Assembly: GCA_023807065.1 (NCBI GenBank)
Contig: JAJJLU010004017.1
Location: 1-20,448 of the forward strand
DNA: 20,448 nucleotides
Source of the DNA: Isotricha intestinalis
Taxonomy: Eukaryota > Ciliophora > Litostomatea > Vestibuliferida > Isotrichidae
Direction: 5' to 3'
Shown here: positions 8,829 to 20,079 of the stretch, piece after piece
How positions within the stretch are numbered: position 1 is the stretch's first letter
How the letters are laid out: every line of letters begins with the position of its first letter
Translations under genes and position numbers: made by a program
The notes under the pieces: model-generated
Told to the model about the DNA's origin: nothing
What the model saw: the letters and a program-made list of their open reading frames with translations, nothing else
The model's database searches: none

Positions 8829-10133
8829 ATGGAAAGATTTGGTAATTTAAATAAAAAGAATAATAATTTTCAATATATTAAAAGAAATTCAGCTCCTCAG
8901 AATAAAGATGTCAATGGGAATAAATATAAATATAATTTTGTCAAATTGTTTTTTAAAAATAATGAACAAAATGATTTTAATATAAGAAATATAAGAAATT
9001 ATTCACCAAAAGAAATAATGAAAAAGAATAAATTTAATCTTTTTATAGAGAAAAAACAATCAATTAATAAAAAAAACAAATTATTTAATAATAACAATCC
9101 TCCAATTAAAAAAACTAAAAATAAAAATAAATTAGAACAATATAAAAAAATTCTTCAATGGAACAATAAAATAAATATACAAAATCAAAATAAAATAATA
9201 GTAATAGTAGATCAAAAAATAATAAATTCCACATCAGTAAAAAAATTAAATCCTCAAAACAATAATAACAATAATATTAATGAGAATAATATTAATAAAA
9301 ATATTAATAATAATAATAATAATAATATTTTTAATAATAAAGAGAAAAACTCAAATGTAAAAGAAAACCCTTTAAATTTAGATTATTGTTATAAAGAAGA
9401 TGCAAATAAATTATGCAGAGAAAAAATGGAAGATCATTATAAAATAAATTTAACTTTATCTTCCTTTCCCAAAATATCATATTTTTCAATATTCGATGGT
9501 CATAGTGGAGATGAAGTATCAAAATATTGTGAATTAAATTTTGATAAAATATTAAAAAAAGAATTAAAAGAGACTAAAAACAATATTGAAAAATCATTAA
9601 TAAACACATTTGAAAAAATAGATAAAGAAATATTAAAACAAAATTATTCAAAAGAAACAGGAAGTACAGCATCAATATTATTAATATATGAAAAAAATAA
9701 TAATAAATATTTTGCTTTTGCAAATGTAGGAGATTCTAAATGTTATTTAATAAAAAGAAATAATATAATTCAAATATCAAAAGATCATAATTGTAAAGAT
9801 AAATTAGAAGTAGAAAGAATAAAACAAAAAGGAGGTTTAATTTTTAATGAAAGAGTTTTTGGAAGTTTAATTTTAACAAGAAGTATTGGTGATAAAGAAA
9901 TGAAAAATTATGGTGTTATAAATTTACCTTTTATTTTAATTGATCAAATTCAAAATGATGATTTATTTTTTGTTATTGCTTCTGATGGTGTTTGGGATGT
10001 TATTAATCAAGAAGAATTATTTAATATAGTTAATAATAATATTTATACTTCTCAAATTTGTGAATGTATTATTAAGAAAAGTATTGATTATGGAACTTCT
10101 GATAATGTTAGTTGTATTGTTGTTAAAATTTAA
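8829..10133 (+). CDS. PP2C-type (PPM family) serine/threonine protein phosphatase
   Basis: The catalytic domain fills about residues 185-434. All hallmark motifs are present: RxxxED at Arg197, Glu201 and Asp202; Asp-Gly-His-Ser-Gly with Asp223 and Gly224; Gly-Ser-Thr-Ala; NVGDS; the DGVWD motif with Asp386; and Ser-Asp-Asn with Asp425 and Asn426 near the end. The residues that hold the two metal ions in this family (Asp202 uncertain, Asp223, Gly224, Asp386, Asp425) are kept, so an active Mn/Mg-dependent phosphatase is expected. The first 180 residues are Asn/Lys-rich, basic and low in complexity, and they include a long Asn run. They could be a targeting or regulatory tail. No membrane segment is seen. 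The MORN gene begins only 65 bp after the stop on the same strand. The substrate is unknown. Confidence 0.93.
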   Translation: MERFGNLNKKNNNFQYIKRNSAPQNKDVNGNKYKYNFVKLFFKNNEQNDFNIRNIRNYSPKEIMKKNKFNLFIEKKQSINKKNKLFNNNNPPIKKTKNKNKLEQYKKILQWNNKINIQNQNKIIVIVDQKIINSTSVKKLNPQNNNNNNINENNINKNINNNNNNNIFNNKEKNSNVKENPLNLDYCYKEDANKLCREKMEDHYKINLTLSSFPKISYFSIFDGHSGDEVSKYCELNFDKILKKELKETKNNIEKSLINTFEKIDKEILKQNYSKETGSTASILLIYEKNNNKYFAFANVGDSKCYLIKRNNIIQISKDHNCKDKLEVERIKQKGGLIFNERVFGSLILTRSIGDKEMKNYGVINLPFILIDQIQNDDLFFVIASDGVWDVINQEELFNIVNNNIYTSQICECIIKKSIDYGTSDNVSCIVVKI

Positions 10134-10198
10134 TTTATTTATTTTAAATATAAAATTTATTTTGTTGAATTTTTAAGTATTTATAATTAAAATAATTA

Positions 10199-11494
10199 AT
10201 GGGAAATTGTTTAAATGCATGTGAAAATGCAATGAAAAAACAACGTGACGTATATGTAGACTCAATAGAGAACGAAAAATATAAGAAATTATCATTAATT
10301 CAAAAAATAAGTTCCCAACCATTTTACTCAACATTAATATATTTACAATGTCAAATAAAGAAGCATTTAAAAAAAAAGAAAAAAAAAATTAAAAACTACG
10401 ATACAACAACAAATATAATATCAACAACTACTCAAAGAAAGGAAAATTCATCAAATGTAGAGATAACAAATGTAAATAATAATAATAATAAAATAAATAA
10501 ACAAAATCAAACATCAAATAATAATACAAATTCAAACAATCAAAACACTAATAATTCTTTTGTATTAATTCCTTCAGTTAGAGCAGATTTAAAAGAATCA
10601 TTGATTTTTTCAAACGATCCATTTTTAAAGGGAAAAAAGACACCAACAAAAAGTAGTATAATAAACAATCAAAATAAAGTAATGAAAGATCCACGTGATG
10701 GTCCCTTTGATGATAAGCGACATAAATTTCCAAAAATTTTTGAAGATGAATCATCATATGAAGGAGAATGGAAAAATGGGAAAAGAGATGGTTTTGGAAT
10801 TTTATGTTGGAGAAATATATCTAAATTTATGGGGGAATTTTCAGAAGATAAAGTATTTGGCTTTGGGAAATTAATACATGAAGATGGTGATATTTATACT
10901 GGATATTGGTGTGATTTCCAAGCACAAGGAATTGGTTATTATAAAACAAAAAAAGATGCATCTTATGAAGGATACTGGAAAAATGATAAACAAAGCGGTT
11001 TTGGTATTGAAAAATGGCCAAGTGGTTCTAATTATATTGGAGAATATGTTGAAGGAAGTAAACAAGGTTTTGGTATTTTAAATTTTGAAGGGAATGGAGG
11101 ATATGAAGGAGAATTTAATTGTGGTTGTATTAATGGTATTGGAACTTTCTATTTTAGAGATAATAGGAAATATGAAGGTGAGTGGAAAAATAATAAAATG
11201 CATGGTCATGGGATTATTACTTGGCCTGATGGAAAATTCTATGAAGGTGAATTTTATGAAGATAAAAAAGAAGGTTTTGGGATTTTTTATTCACATAAAA
11301 AAATTTATTTAGGTCTTTGGAGAAATTCACTTCTTGAAGGTTATATTATTATTATTGAAAATGGAAAAGTTAAAAAACAATTTTGGGAAAATGGGAAAAT
11401 TAGCAAAATGCTTCCTGTTGATACTAAAATTTTTTTTGAGAAGTATATTGGAGAAATTTTGGAGAATAAAAATATAGGAATGAAAAAGATATAA
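10199..11494 (+). CDS. MORN-repeat protein with predicted N-terminal acylation
   Basis: The 431-residue protein starts MGNCLNAC. Gly2 with an allowed residue at position 6 (Asn) fits the N-myristoylation pattern, and Cys4 and Cys8 are candidates for palmitoylation. A polybasic run (KKHLKKKKKKIK, about residues 55-66) would add affinity for acidic membrane lipids. After an Asn/Thr-rich linker, nine MORN repeats of about 23 residues run from Tyr187 to about residue 395. They follow the pattern Tyr-x-Gly-x-Trp/Phe-x-x-x-x-x-x-Gly-x-Gly; the last one is degenerate. MORN repeats commonly form elongated scaffolds at membranes or cytoskeletal structures, and there is no kinase domain of the PIP-kinase type here. 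The likely role is a membrane-anchored scaffold (inference). The gene follows the PP2C gene closely on the same strand. Confidence 0.92.
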   Translation: MGNCLNACENAMKKQRDVYVDSIENEKYKKLSLIQKISSQPFYSTLIYLQCQIKKHLKKKKKKIKNYDTTTNIISTTTQRKENSSNVEITNVNNNNNKINKQNQTSNNNTNSNNQNTNNSFVLIPSVRADLKESLIFSNDPFLKGKKTPTKSSIINNQNKVMKDPRDGPFDDKRHKFPKIFEDESSYEGEWKNGKRDGFGILCWRNISKFMGEFSEDKVFGFGKLIHEDGDIYTGYWCDFQAQGIGYYKTKKDASYEGYWKNDKQSGFGIEKWPSGSNYIGEYVEGSKQGFGILNFEGNGGYEGEFNCGCINGIGTFYFRDNRKYEGEWKNNKMHGHGIITWPDGKFYEGEFYEDKKEGFGIFYSHKKIYLGLWRNSLLEGYIIIIENGKVKKQFWENGKISKMLPVDTKIFFEKYIGEILENKNIGMKKI

Positions 11495-12138
11495 ATTTTT
11501 TAATTAGATTAAATGTCATTATATATAAAATATTTAATAATTGTAATTATAATATATATTTTTCAAGTTAAAATATAATTTGTAACATTGAATAAAATTT
11601 TTAAGAAACAATTGAATTATTATAATTATATATAAAAAAGTTAAATTGTTTATTTAAGCATCCAACATATATTATTTAAATAATTGTAATTTTTTAATTT
11701 TTTTTTTAATCATTAAAACATCTTTTATTCTTTATTTTATTTGAATTATATAATTATAAAACATTTAGAAAGTGAACAATTAAAATTATTATTTAATAAA
11801 TAAAAAATATTTATTTACAATAATTAAAATCATATAAAAATTAAGTTATAAAATATAGTAAAAATTTCATTTTTTTTAAATTTAACGAATTTTTTGGAAA
11901 TAATGAATTATATTATAAAATATAATTCATTTAAAAGAAAAATAAAATAATTAAAATATCAATTAAAAAAAAATAAAAATTTAACAAATAAATAAATAAA
12001 AAACAATTTAAAAAAACACAATCCATAAAAAAAATAAAAAATTAAATAAAACAAACCCAATAAACTACATTATGGAAAAAGAAAAATATAAAATGCAAAA
12101 GCAAAAAATAATTAAATATAAAAAGATATTAAAAAAAA
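11495..12138. other. AT-rich intergenic region
   Basis: This 644-bp gap lies between two genes on the same strand. It should contain the 3' end of the MORN transcript and the promoter of the large membrane protein. The 150 bases before the ATG at 12139 are strongly A-rich. Apart from the hairpin at 11902-11931 and an AAAAGCAAAAA word at 12097, I see no gene, RNA or repeat. Confidence 0.6.
11902..11931. repeat. Perfect 13-bp inverted repeat with a 4-nt loop
   Basis: The arm aatgaattatatt (11902-11914) is followed by a 4-base loop and its exact reverse complement (11919-11931). It lies about 400 bp after the MORN stop and 200 bp before the next start, so it could lie in a 3' untranslated region or be a chance AT palindrome. 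No function can be assigned. Confidence 0.6.
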
Positions 12139-14826
12139 ATGGAAATATCAGTAAAACAAATATTCCTCATTTTAACATTAATAATTATAACCAAAGAGAA
12201 AATTCAATTTGATTCTCCACTTCGAAATTTACAAGAAGTAGAAGAAGAAGAATTTTATGATGAAGATTATGTTCCAATTGAAACATATCAAAGAAGATCA
12301 ATAAGAATAGGAACAGAGAGAGGATCTGTATATAAAATATTTAAATATTATATTTCTCCAATAAAAGGTCAAAAAACAAATTTAACAATTGATTTTTATA
12401 CAAGAGTAGATTATGATGTTGTGTTATATATTTACACTAATGAAGAAGATATTTATTTCGATCCAAGAGATAAAGTTTTTAAAGATGCTATTTATGAAGA
12501 ACAATGTTATAGTTTCGATCAAATTACTATTACTGAAGGGGATTTTTTATCTGAAGAAGGATATATTTATTTAGTTTTTTCTGCTCCTGAAGTTGAAAAT
12601 TTTAATACTTATATTACTTTAACTTTAGAAAATGAATTATATGAAGTTTTTAATATTTTCAGATATACTTATTATAATAATGAAGCTAAAACTTATTATT
12701 TCCATATTAATAGTCAAGAAGAAAATACACATTTATATTTACAATTCCAATCTTTAATTCCTGATCCTGATTGTGAAATTATTATTACTACTGATGATGA
12801 ATTTAAAAATGTTAAATATTCAGAAAGTTTAAATAAATTACAATTTGGAAATTTTATTTCCATTGATAGTAATCAAGATTATTACATTAAATTAACTTTA
12901 GATCGACAAAGATATTATAGTCATGGATATCATTTTGATATTGCTTTTTCTTTTAATAAATATGAAGATCCTATTATTGTTGATTTTGAAGAAGGATTTT
13001 CTGATGAAGCTCCTATTATCATTTCACAAGACTTATATTTTTTCATGGATGTTTCTGAATTAACTAGTAAGAATGTTTTAATAAGAGGAAATTATGTTTA
13101 TAATAAAATTAATGGTTATTCTTATTGTTTTTATGCTGAGTCATCTCCTCAATCTGCAGCTTCTCATTTTAGAAAAAATGATTTTGATGATTTAGAAGAA
13201 AGTGATTTTACTTCAGTTGGAAGTGATGTATATATTAAGATACCAAGAAGTGATGAAGATAAAGATAAAAAAGTATTAGGATTTAGAGTCTCTTTCAATG
13301 CTACTGCTATTAATATGTATGATAATATTGAAAGATTTTATATGATTAAATTATTGAGTGATCCTTTTTCTTGGGCTAATGTTAATCTTGAAAAAGAAAC
13401 TTTATTATATCTTTCTCAAGAAGATTTTGGACATAATGATGGTGATGTTTTAATTGTTTCTACTAGTAATTTAAATGGTATTACTATACTTGATTTTGAT
13501 AAAGAAGATTCTGATTTGGAATATTTAGAATATATTCAAACATATAAAGAACAATTTTATATATTTGATAAGAAAGTATTACCTGAGAAATTAGTTTTAC
13601 TTGTAAATGAAGAAGAAACATATTGTGAATTTAAACATAGATTCTATAATGATGTAGAAATATTATCAAGTAAATTTGATTCATATGGTAGATTATTTAC
13701 AATAAATGATTGTGGAAAAACATATTTAATGTTTTCAGAAGCATATGATAATCCATCAGAGGAAGATAAAATATATATTTATTCTAGATTAGTTTATGGT
13801 GATGCTCAAGTTTATTATGGAAAAATGTATGAATATGATAATAATATAGAAGCACTTTTTAATCCAAAATATTTTTATGAAAGTTTAACTGTATTTGAAG
13901 CAAATGAAGAATTTTATTTAAAAGTTATATGTTCAAAACCTTCAAATATACATTTAATATATTTTGATTCTACAAATACTTTCACTGCAGATACAGGTAA
14001 TTTTTATCCTGTATATTTAGATTCAAAAATAAAACCTTATGATGAAAGAATCTTAGATATGATTGATAGGAAATTTGATTTTGAAATAGAATTATTAAGA
14101 GATAAAACACAATATATTCAAAGTTTTACTTTTGAATTCCAAGAAAGACAATTTGAAATAAATTTAAAAAATCCAAAATCACATGTTTCAGTAACAATGA
14201 CAGAAAATGAGTCATTAGAATTTAGTGAAATAAAAGGTAAAAATTTAGTGTTTTTCAAAATAGATTTAGATGAAGATGAATATGAAAGATATGAAGAATC
14301 AACAAAAATTACAGAAATTCCAAAAAATAAAGTATTAATCTTTCCTTATGAAGAGAGATTAATGGTTCAAACATTTATATTAAACAATCCTTCAGATAGA
14401 ATGTGTTTAATATGTGTATATAATGATTATAGTTCAGTATATATTCATCCAAGTGGTGGATCATGTTTTTATTTAAATGAAGGAGAAACTAGAACTTTAA
14501 CTTTCCAATTTGGAAATTTATTTAGATATTGGAGTGCTCTTGATAATGAAGAATTTTATACTGTTTTATTTGTTGATGAAGATATTACTATTGATTATAA
14601 AATCGAAGAAGGTGAAGATCCTGGTTATGATGATTCTGATGAATTTGATGAAGAAGAACAAGAACCTGAAGAAGAAGATTTTAATATTATTAATCCTTCT
14701 GTTTTAAATTTCTTAATTTTCCTATTTTTGTTTCTCTTATGTCTTGGAATTGTTATTATTTTGAGAATTACCAAATTTAATGAAGTAAATAGTGAAATGA
14801 AAGGGTATCAACTTGATAACAATTAA
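12139..14826 (+). CDS. Large acidic type I membrane protein of unknown family
   Basis: The 895-residue protein begins with a hydrophobic signal peptide (about residues 4-20, core IFLILTLIIIT). Near its C-terminus is a single membrane span (about 855-875), followed by about 20 cytoplasmic residues. The ectodomain of roughly 830 residues is acidic and rich in Tyr, Phe and Asp, with alternating hydrophobic strands that suggest stacked beta-sandwich domains. Segments such as VDYDVVLYIYTNEEDIYF and ENTHLYLQFQSLIPD vaguely recall pre-peptidase C-terminal type domains. A very acidic stretch (about 822-850) lies next to the membrane. Asparagine runs are absent, unlike in the neighbouring genes, consistent with a folded exported protein. 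The Leu-Arg-Asn-Leu-Gln just after the signal peptide is a feature I associate with exported ciliate proteins, but it is weak evidence. It is probably a surface or endosomal protein; its ligand and function are unknown. Confidence 0.85.
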   Translation: MEISVKQIFLILTLIIITKEKIQFDSPLRNLQEVEEEEFYDEDYVPIETYQRRSIRIGTERGSVYKIFKYYISPIKGQKTNLTIDFYTRVDYDVVLYIYTNEEDIYFDPRDKVFKDAIYEEQCYSFDQITITEGDFLSEEGYIYLVFSAPEVENFNTYITLTLENELYEVFNIFRYTYYNNEAKTYYFHINSQEENTHLYLQFQSLIPDPDCEIIITTDDEFKNVKYSESLNKLQFGNFISIDSNQDYYIKLTLDRQRYYSHGYHFDIAFSFNKYEDPIIVDFEEGFSDEAPIIISQDLYFFMDVSELTSKNVLIRGNYVYNKINGYSYCFYAESSPQSAASHFRKNDFDDLEESDFTSVGSDVYIKIPRSDEDKDKKVLGFRVSFNATAINMYDNIERFYMIKLLSDPFSWANVNLEKETLLYLSQEDFGHNDGDVLIVSTSNLNGITILDFDKEDSDLEYLEYIQTYKEQFYIFDKKVLPEKLVLLVNEEETYCEFKHRFYNDVEILSSKFDSYGRLFTINDCGKTYLMFSEAYDNPSEEDKIYIYSRLVYGDAQVYYGKMYEYDNNIEALFNPKYFYESLTVFEANEEFYLKVICSKPSNIHLIYFDSTNTFTADTGNFYPVYLDSKIKPYDERILDMIDRKFDFEIELLRDKTQYIQSFTFEFQERQFEINLKNPKSHVSVTMTENESLEFSEIKGKNLVFFKIDLDEDEYERYEESTKITEIPKNKVLIFPYEERLMVQTFILNNPSDRMCLICVYNDYSSVYIHPSGGSCFYLNEGETRTLTFQFGNLFRYWSALDNEEFYTVLFVDEDITIDYKIEEGEDPGYDDSDEFDEEEQEPEEEDFNIINPSVLNFLIFLFLFLLCLGIVIILRITKFNEVNSEMKGYQLDNN

Positions 14827-15906
14827 ATTGAGCTTTTAAACTCTTATTTATTGTTCTTTTTTATAGTTTTTAGTTTTGAATTAATATTTAAATTGATGTT
14901 TTTTTCTTATTGAAAAGTAATAAAAAAATTTAATTTTTAAAAATTTTTTTTACAAATTGAAATTGATTTTAAAAAGGAAATTCTTAATATTTATTTAATC
15001 TTTTAATTTTTGCTTTTCTTATGTTTTTATTTTGTTTTATATTTTTTCATTTTTCTAAAACACTTCATATGAAGTTTTATTTAAATGTTTATGATTATTA
15101 ATAGAGTATTTATTTGCTTATTTCTATTATTTCTTTTAATAAAGAATCAAAGCAATATTTATCCGGAATATTTGGAATATATTTAAATAAATCTGAATTA
15201 TTGTGTAAATAAAAACTTTAATTTCTTTAATTTCATATTTTATTAATGAATTTTTTATTCTAGATAATATTAATTCATTCAAAGTTTGATTTTAACATAT
15301 AAAGTATAATTCTTTTTAATTTTGCTTTCATTTATAAATATTAAAATTGCTTTTGCAACATTTTCATTTTTTGATTCATCTTTTACTCTTGAATCATTTA
15401 GTCATTATGATTAAAGTAATCAATAGATTTTTTAATTATCTAATGAGGAAAAAATATTAAATTTCTTGAAATATTTAAAAATTTTTTTAACTTGATCAAA
15501 GAAACTTTTGAAAATATTGTTATTATTTTTACTTTTAATGTCTTCTCAATTTTTCATAAAATTGAACTTATAAAAAAAATAAATAAAAAAATTTAAATAT
15601 AAATAAAACAGTACTATTTTTATTTTTAATTTTTATTACTTTTTTTTTTAAATGAAAAAGAGCATATATTTATTTTATTTATATCTTTAAAATTAATATT
15701 TATTTATCCAACTTTCACATAATTTTTGTTTAAATTAAATTGAGGAAAAAAATTTAATATTATTTGAAAAAATGCTCATAAAAAATTTCCATTACAATAT
15801 TTGTTTTAATTTAAAACAAAAAATTTATTCGAATAATTTTAAAAAAAATACAATATTAAAATAATATATTAATAACATAAAAAATTCCAAAAAAAAATAA
15901 AAAAAA
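14827..15906. other. Longest intergenic region, containing a probable gene relict
   Basis: This 1,080-bp gap separates two plus-strand genes. The parts at 14827-15100 and 15560-15906 show no gene; the last 100 bases before the Rab start are A-rich leader. The middle holds a minus-strand pseudogene candidate, listed separately. An AAAAGCAAAAA word (as its complement) occurs at 15007-15017. Confidence 0.55.
15110..15546 (-). pseudogene. Probable decayed protein gene with several frame changes
   Basis: Read on the minus strand, consecutive open stretches with protein-like composition succeed each other in different frames. The first, from about 15546 to 15434, contains SFFDQVKKIFKYFKKF. A short one contains KKSIDYFNHND. 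The next, about 15400 to 15290, contains SRVKDESKNENVAKAILIF. One with LILSRIKNSLIKYEIKEI follows. The last contains FKYIPNIPDKYCFDSLLKEI and ends at a TAA at 15110-15112. At least three shifts and stop codons separate them. The concentration of long open pieces on one strand, with D, S, P, Y and C codons, suggests an inactivated gene rather than chance. I tried GT...AG intron solutions at two junctions and neither restored a frame. The family is not recognised, and no promoter or start can be assigned. Confidence 0.4.
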
Positions 15907-16575
15907 ATGTCAACTCCAGAAAATCTTCCAATAATAAAAGAAGTACCAGTGACGGATGATTCTTATGAAAAACTATTTAAAATATTATTACTGGGGGATT
16001 CAAGTGTAGGAAAAAGTTCATTATTTTTAAGTTTTATGGATAAATCTTGGAATGAAACATTTGTTCCAACAATAGGAGTAGATTTTAAAATAAAAACAAT
16101 AAATGTGAATAATATGAATATAAAATTTCAAGTTTGGGACACAGCAGGACAAGAAAGATTTAGAACAATAATATCTTCTTATTATAAAGGAGCTCATGGT
16201 ATTTTATTAGTTTATGATATTACTTTGAAAGAATCTTTTGAAAGTTTAAATGATTGGTTAAATGAAATTAAAAAAAATACAAGTAAAAATATTGTTAAAG
16301 TTTTAATTGGAAATAAAATAGATTTAAATGATAAAAGAATTATTTCTTTTGATGAAGCTAAAGAATTTGCTGATAATAATAATATGAAATATATTGAAAC
16401 TTCAGCTAAAACTGCCGCTAATGTTGACCAAGCTTTTGGATTAATTGGTGTTGAATTAATGAAATCTTTTAAAGGAAATGAAGAAAAAAATATTAATAAA
16501 AAAAATGTTGTTCTTTCTAATTCTGAAGCAGTAATTGATAATAAACAAATTAAAAAAGGATGTTGTAAAAAATAA
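15907..16575 (+). CDS. Rab-family small GTPase (Rab1/Rab8-like)
   Basis: The 222-residue protein has every GTPase motif: the P-loop GDSSVGKSS with Lys36 and Ser37, switch I Thr55 in PTIGVDF, DTAGQE with Gln82, NKID at 136-139, and TSAK at 165-168. The segment YYKGAHGILLVYDIT and the switch regions place it in the Rab1/Rab8/Rab10 secretory group. The C-terminus GCCKK, with Cys219 and Cys220, is a geranylgeranylation signal of the CCxx type. It also shows that the TAA after it is a true stop, because prenylation needs this exact end. An N-terminal extension of about 20 residues precedes the GTPase core. The protein should cycle between cytosol and membranes and direct vesicle traffic. Which of the Rab subgroups it belongs to needs a tree. 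The gene is convergent with the TLDc gene, 114 bp away. Confidence 0.95.
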   Translation: MSTPENLPIIKEVPVTDDSYEKLFKILLLGDSSVGKSSLFLSFMDKSWNETFVPTIGVDFKIKTINVNNMNIKFQVWDTAGQERFRTIISSYYKGAHGILLVYDITLKESFESLNDWLNEIKKNTSKNIVKVLIGNKIDLNDKRIISFDEAKEFADNNNMKYIETSAKTAANVDQAFGLIGVELMKSFKGNEEKNINKKNVVLSNSEAVIDNKQIKKGCCKK

Positions 16576-16689
16576 TTTATTATTTTTTTATTGTTAAGTT
16601 ATTTTATCTTTTTTTTTTGGGGTTTTTCTATTTTTATTTTTGAAAACAGATTTTATCATATTATGGTTTTTATTTAATAAAAAAATAAA

Positions 16690-17886
16690 TTAAATATTAT
16701 TATTTTTATTTTTTTTATTTTTCATGTTTGATATTTGAGTATTTTCAATAGTTGTATTATTACTATTAAAATTTTTATTAAAAGAATATTCTTCATCTTC
16801 TGAAACAAAAGTTTCTTCACTTGAAAAATAATTATTTTTATTATTATCTAAAATTAATTGAATAACTTCTAATTCTTTAATTTGGAAAAATTCAAAATCA
16901 CAATTTTCAAATTTTTCATAAAAATCATTTCTATATTTTTTCCCACTAATAAAGATTCCATTTTCATTGTGACTAAAATAATTTTTATAAATAGAAAAAC
17001 CTTCAACATCAATTAAAAAATCTGAAATTTTAATAGCTTTATTTTTTTCATTAATATAATGAATTTCTTTATAATCTAAAGAAAAATAAAATGAATATGA
17101 ATCTGATTTTAATTTTCCATTTCCTATTTTTTCTTCTAAACTTTCTTTTAAAAACACTCCAAATTTTTTACCATTATTATCTTTTATTAAAATTATAATG
17201 TTTATTTTATCAAAACATTTATTTGAAAAAATATTATAATTATCTCCATCTTTACTTCCTTGATATAATATTTTTATATCTATTACTTTTTTTCTTAAAG
17301 AATGATAAATTTCATTTGTTATTAATTCTATTTCATTTTCATTTTTTATAATATTACTATTAATTAAATTTAAAATAAAATTATTTATTTCTAAATTTTG
17401 TTTTTCATTATTTGATATTTTATTTATTTCTATTGTATTATTTGATATTATATCGTTTAATTTAAAATCTGTATCTTCTTCTTTAAAATCAATTTTTGTT
17501 TTATTATATTTAAAAAAAAATTCCGGAGTTAAATTTAATTTATTTCTTAATTCTGATAAAGAAATATTTTCATTAATATTTATTGTTGTTATTAATTGAC
17601 CATTTAATAATATCTTTATATTTGAATATTCATCTGATTTTAAATATATTTTATTATCTTTTGATATTTCTTGAAGAATTAAAAAATTTTCTTGTTTATT
17701 TGAAATTTTTTCTCCATTTGGAAAAATAAAATAAAAATTATTTGAAATTCTTTCATTTAATAATTCTCTTATTTCACTCAAATAATAATCAGAATAAAAC
17801 TTTTTAACAGTAAAATCATTATTATCTAAAATAACACTATAAAAAATTTTATTATCTTTTTCTTCAATTTCATTTATAATACTCAT
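16690..17886 (-). CDS. TLDc-domain protein with ubiquitin-like N-terminal regions
   Basis: The 398-residue protein carries a TLDc domain at about residues 195-345. It opens with LYQGSKDGDNYNIF, has a cysteine in NKCFDKIN, a strand KKFGVFL, a SFYFSLDYK segment and the closing FEFFQIKELEVIQL, which is the usual end of the domain. Two stretches before it (about 12-80 and 83-155) each have a strand, Gly/Asn turn and helix order resembling ubiquitin-like folds, the second more clearly with ISLSELRNKL. TLDc proteins such as OXR1 and NCOA7 protect against oxidative damage and act on the vacuolar ATPase. Whether this one does so is inference. The C-terminal 50 residues are Asn/Ser-rich. The start lies only 82 bp from the divergent kinase start, so the two genes must share a very small promoter region. 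Confidence 0.82.
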   Translation of the reverse strand: MSIINEIEEKDNKIFYSVILDNNDFTVKKFYSDYYLSEIRELLNERISNNFYFIFPNGEKISNKQENFLILQEISKDNKIYLKSDEYSNIKILLNGQLITTININENISLSELRNKLNLTPEFFFKYNKTKIDFKEEDTDFKLNDIISNNTIEINKISNNEKQNLEINNFILNLINSNIIKNENEIELITNEIYHSLRKKVIDIKILYQGSKDGDNYNIFSNKCFDKINIIILIKDNNGKKFGVFLKESLEEKIGNGKLKSDSYSFYFSLDYKEIHYINEKNKAIKISDFLIDVEGFSIYKNYFSHNENGIFISGKKYRNDFYEKFENCDFEFFQIKELEVIQLILDNNKNNYFSSEETFVSEDEEYSFNKNFNSNNTTIENTQISNMKNKKNKNNNI

Positions 17887-17968
17887 TAAAAACTCAAAAA
17901 AGAATTTTTTTTAAAATTAAAAATAATAAATATACTTAAAAAAAGCAAAAATAAATTTATAAAAAAAA
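17887..17968. promoter_or_regulatory. Compact bidirectional promoter region (82 bp)
   Basis: This is the whole space between the divergent starts of the TLDc gene (-) and the NEK kinase gene (+), so both core promoters and 5' untranslated regions must lie here or overlap the coding sequence. It is almost pure A/T, with an AAAAGCAAAAA word at 17941-17951, 18 bp before the kinase ATG. No TATA box can be distinguished from the background. Confidence 0.5.

Positions 17969-20079
<2,111 letters not shown>

Noticed and set aside
10827..11312. Several overlapping small frames on both strands
   Set aside because: They are alternate frames of the periodic MORN repeats and have no independent support.
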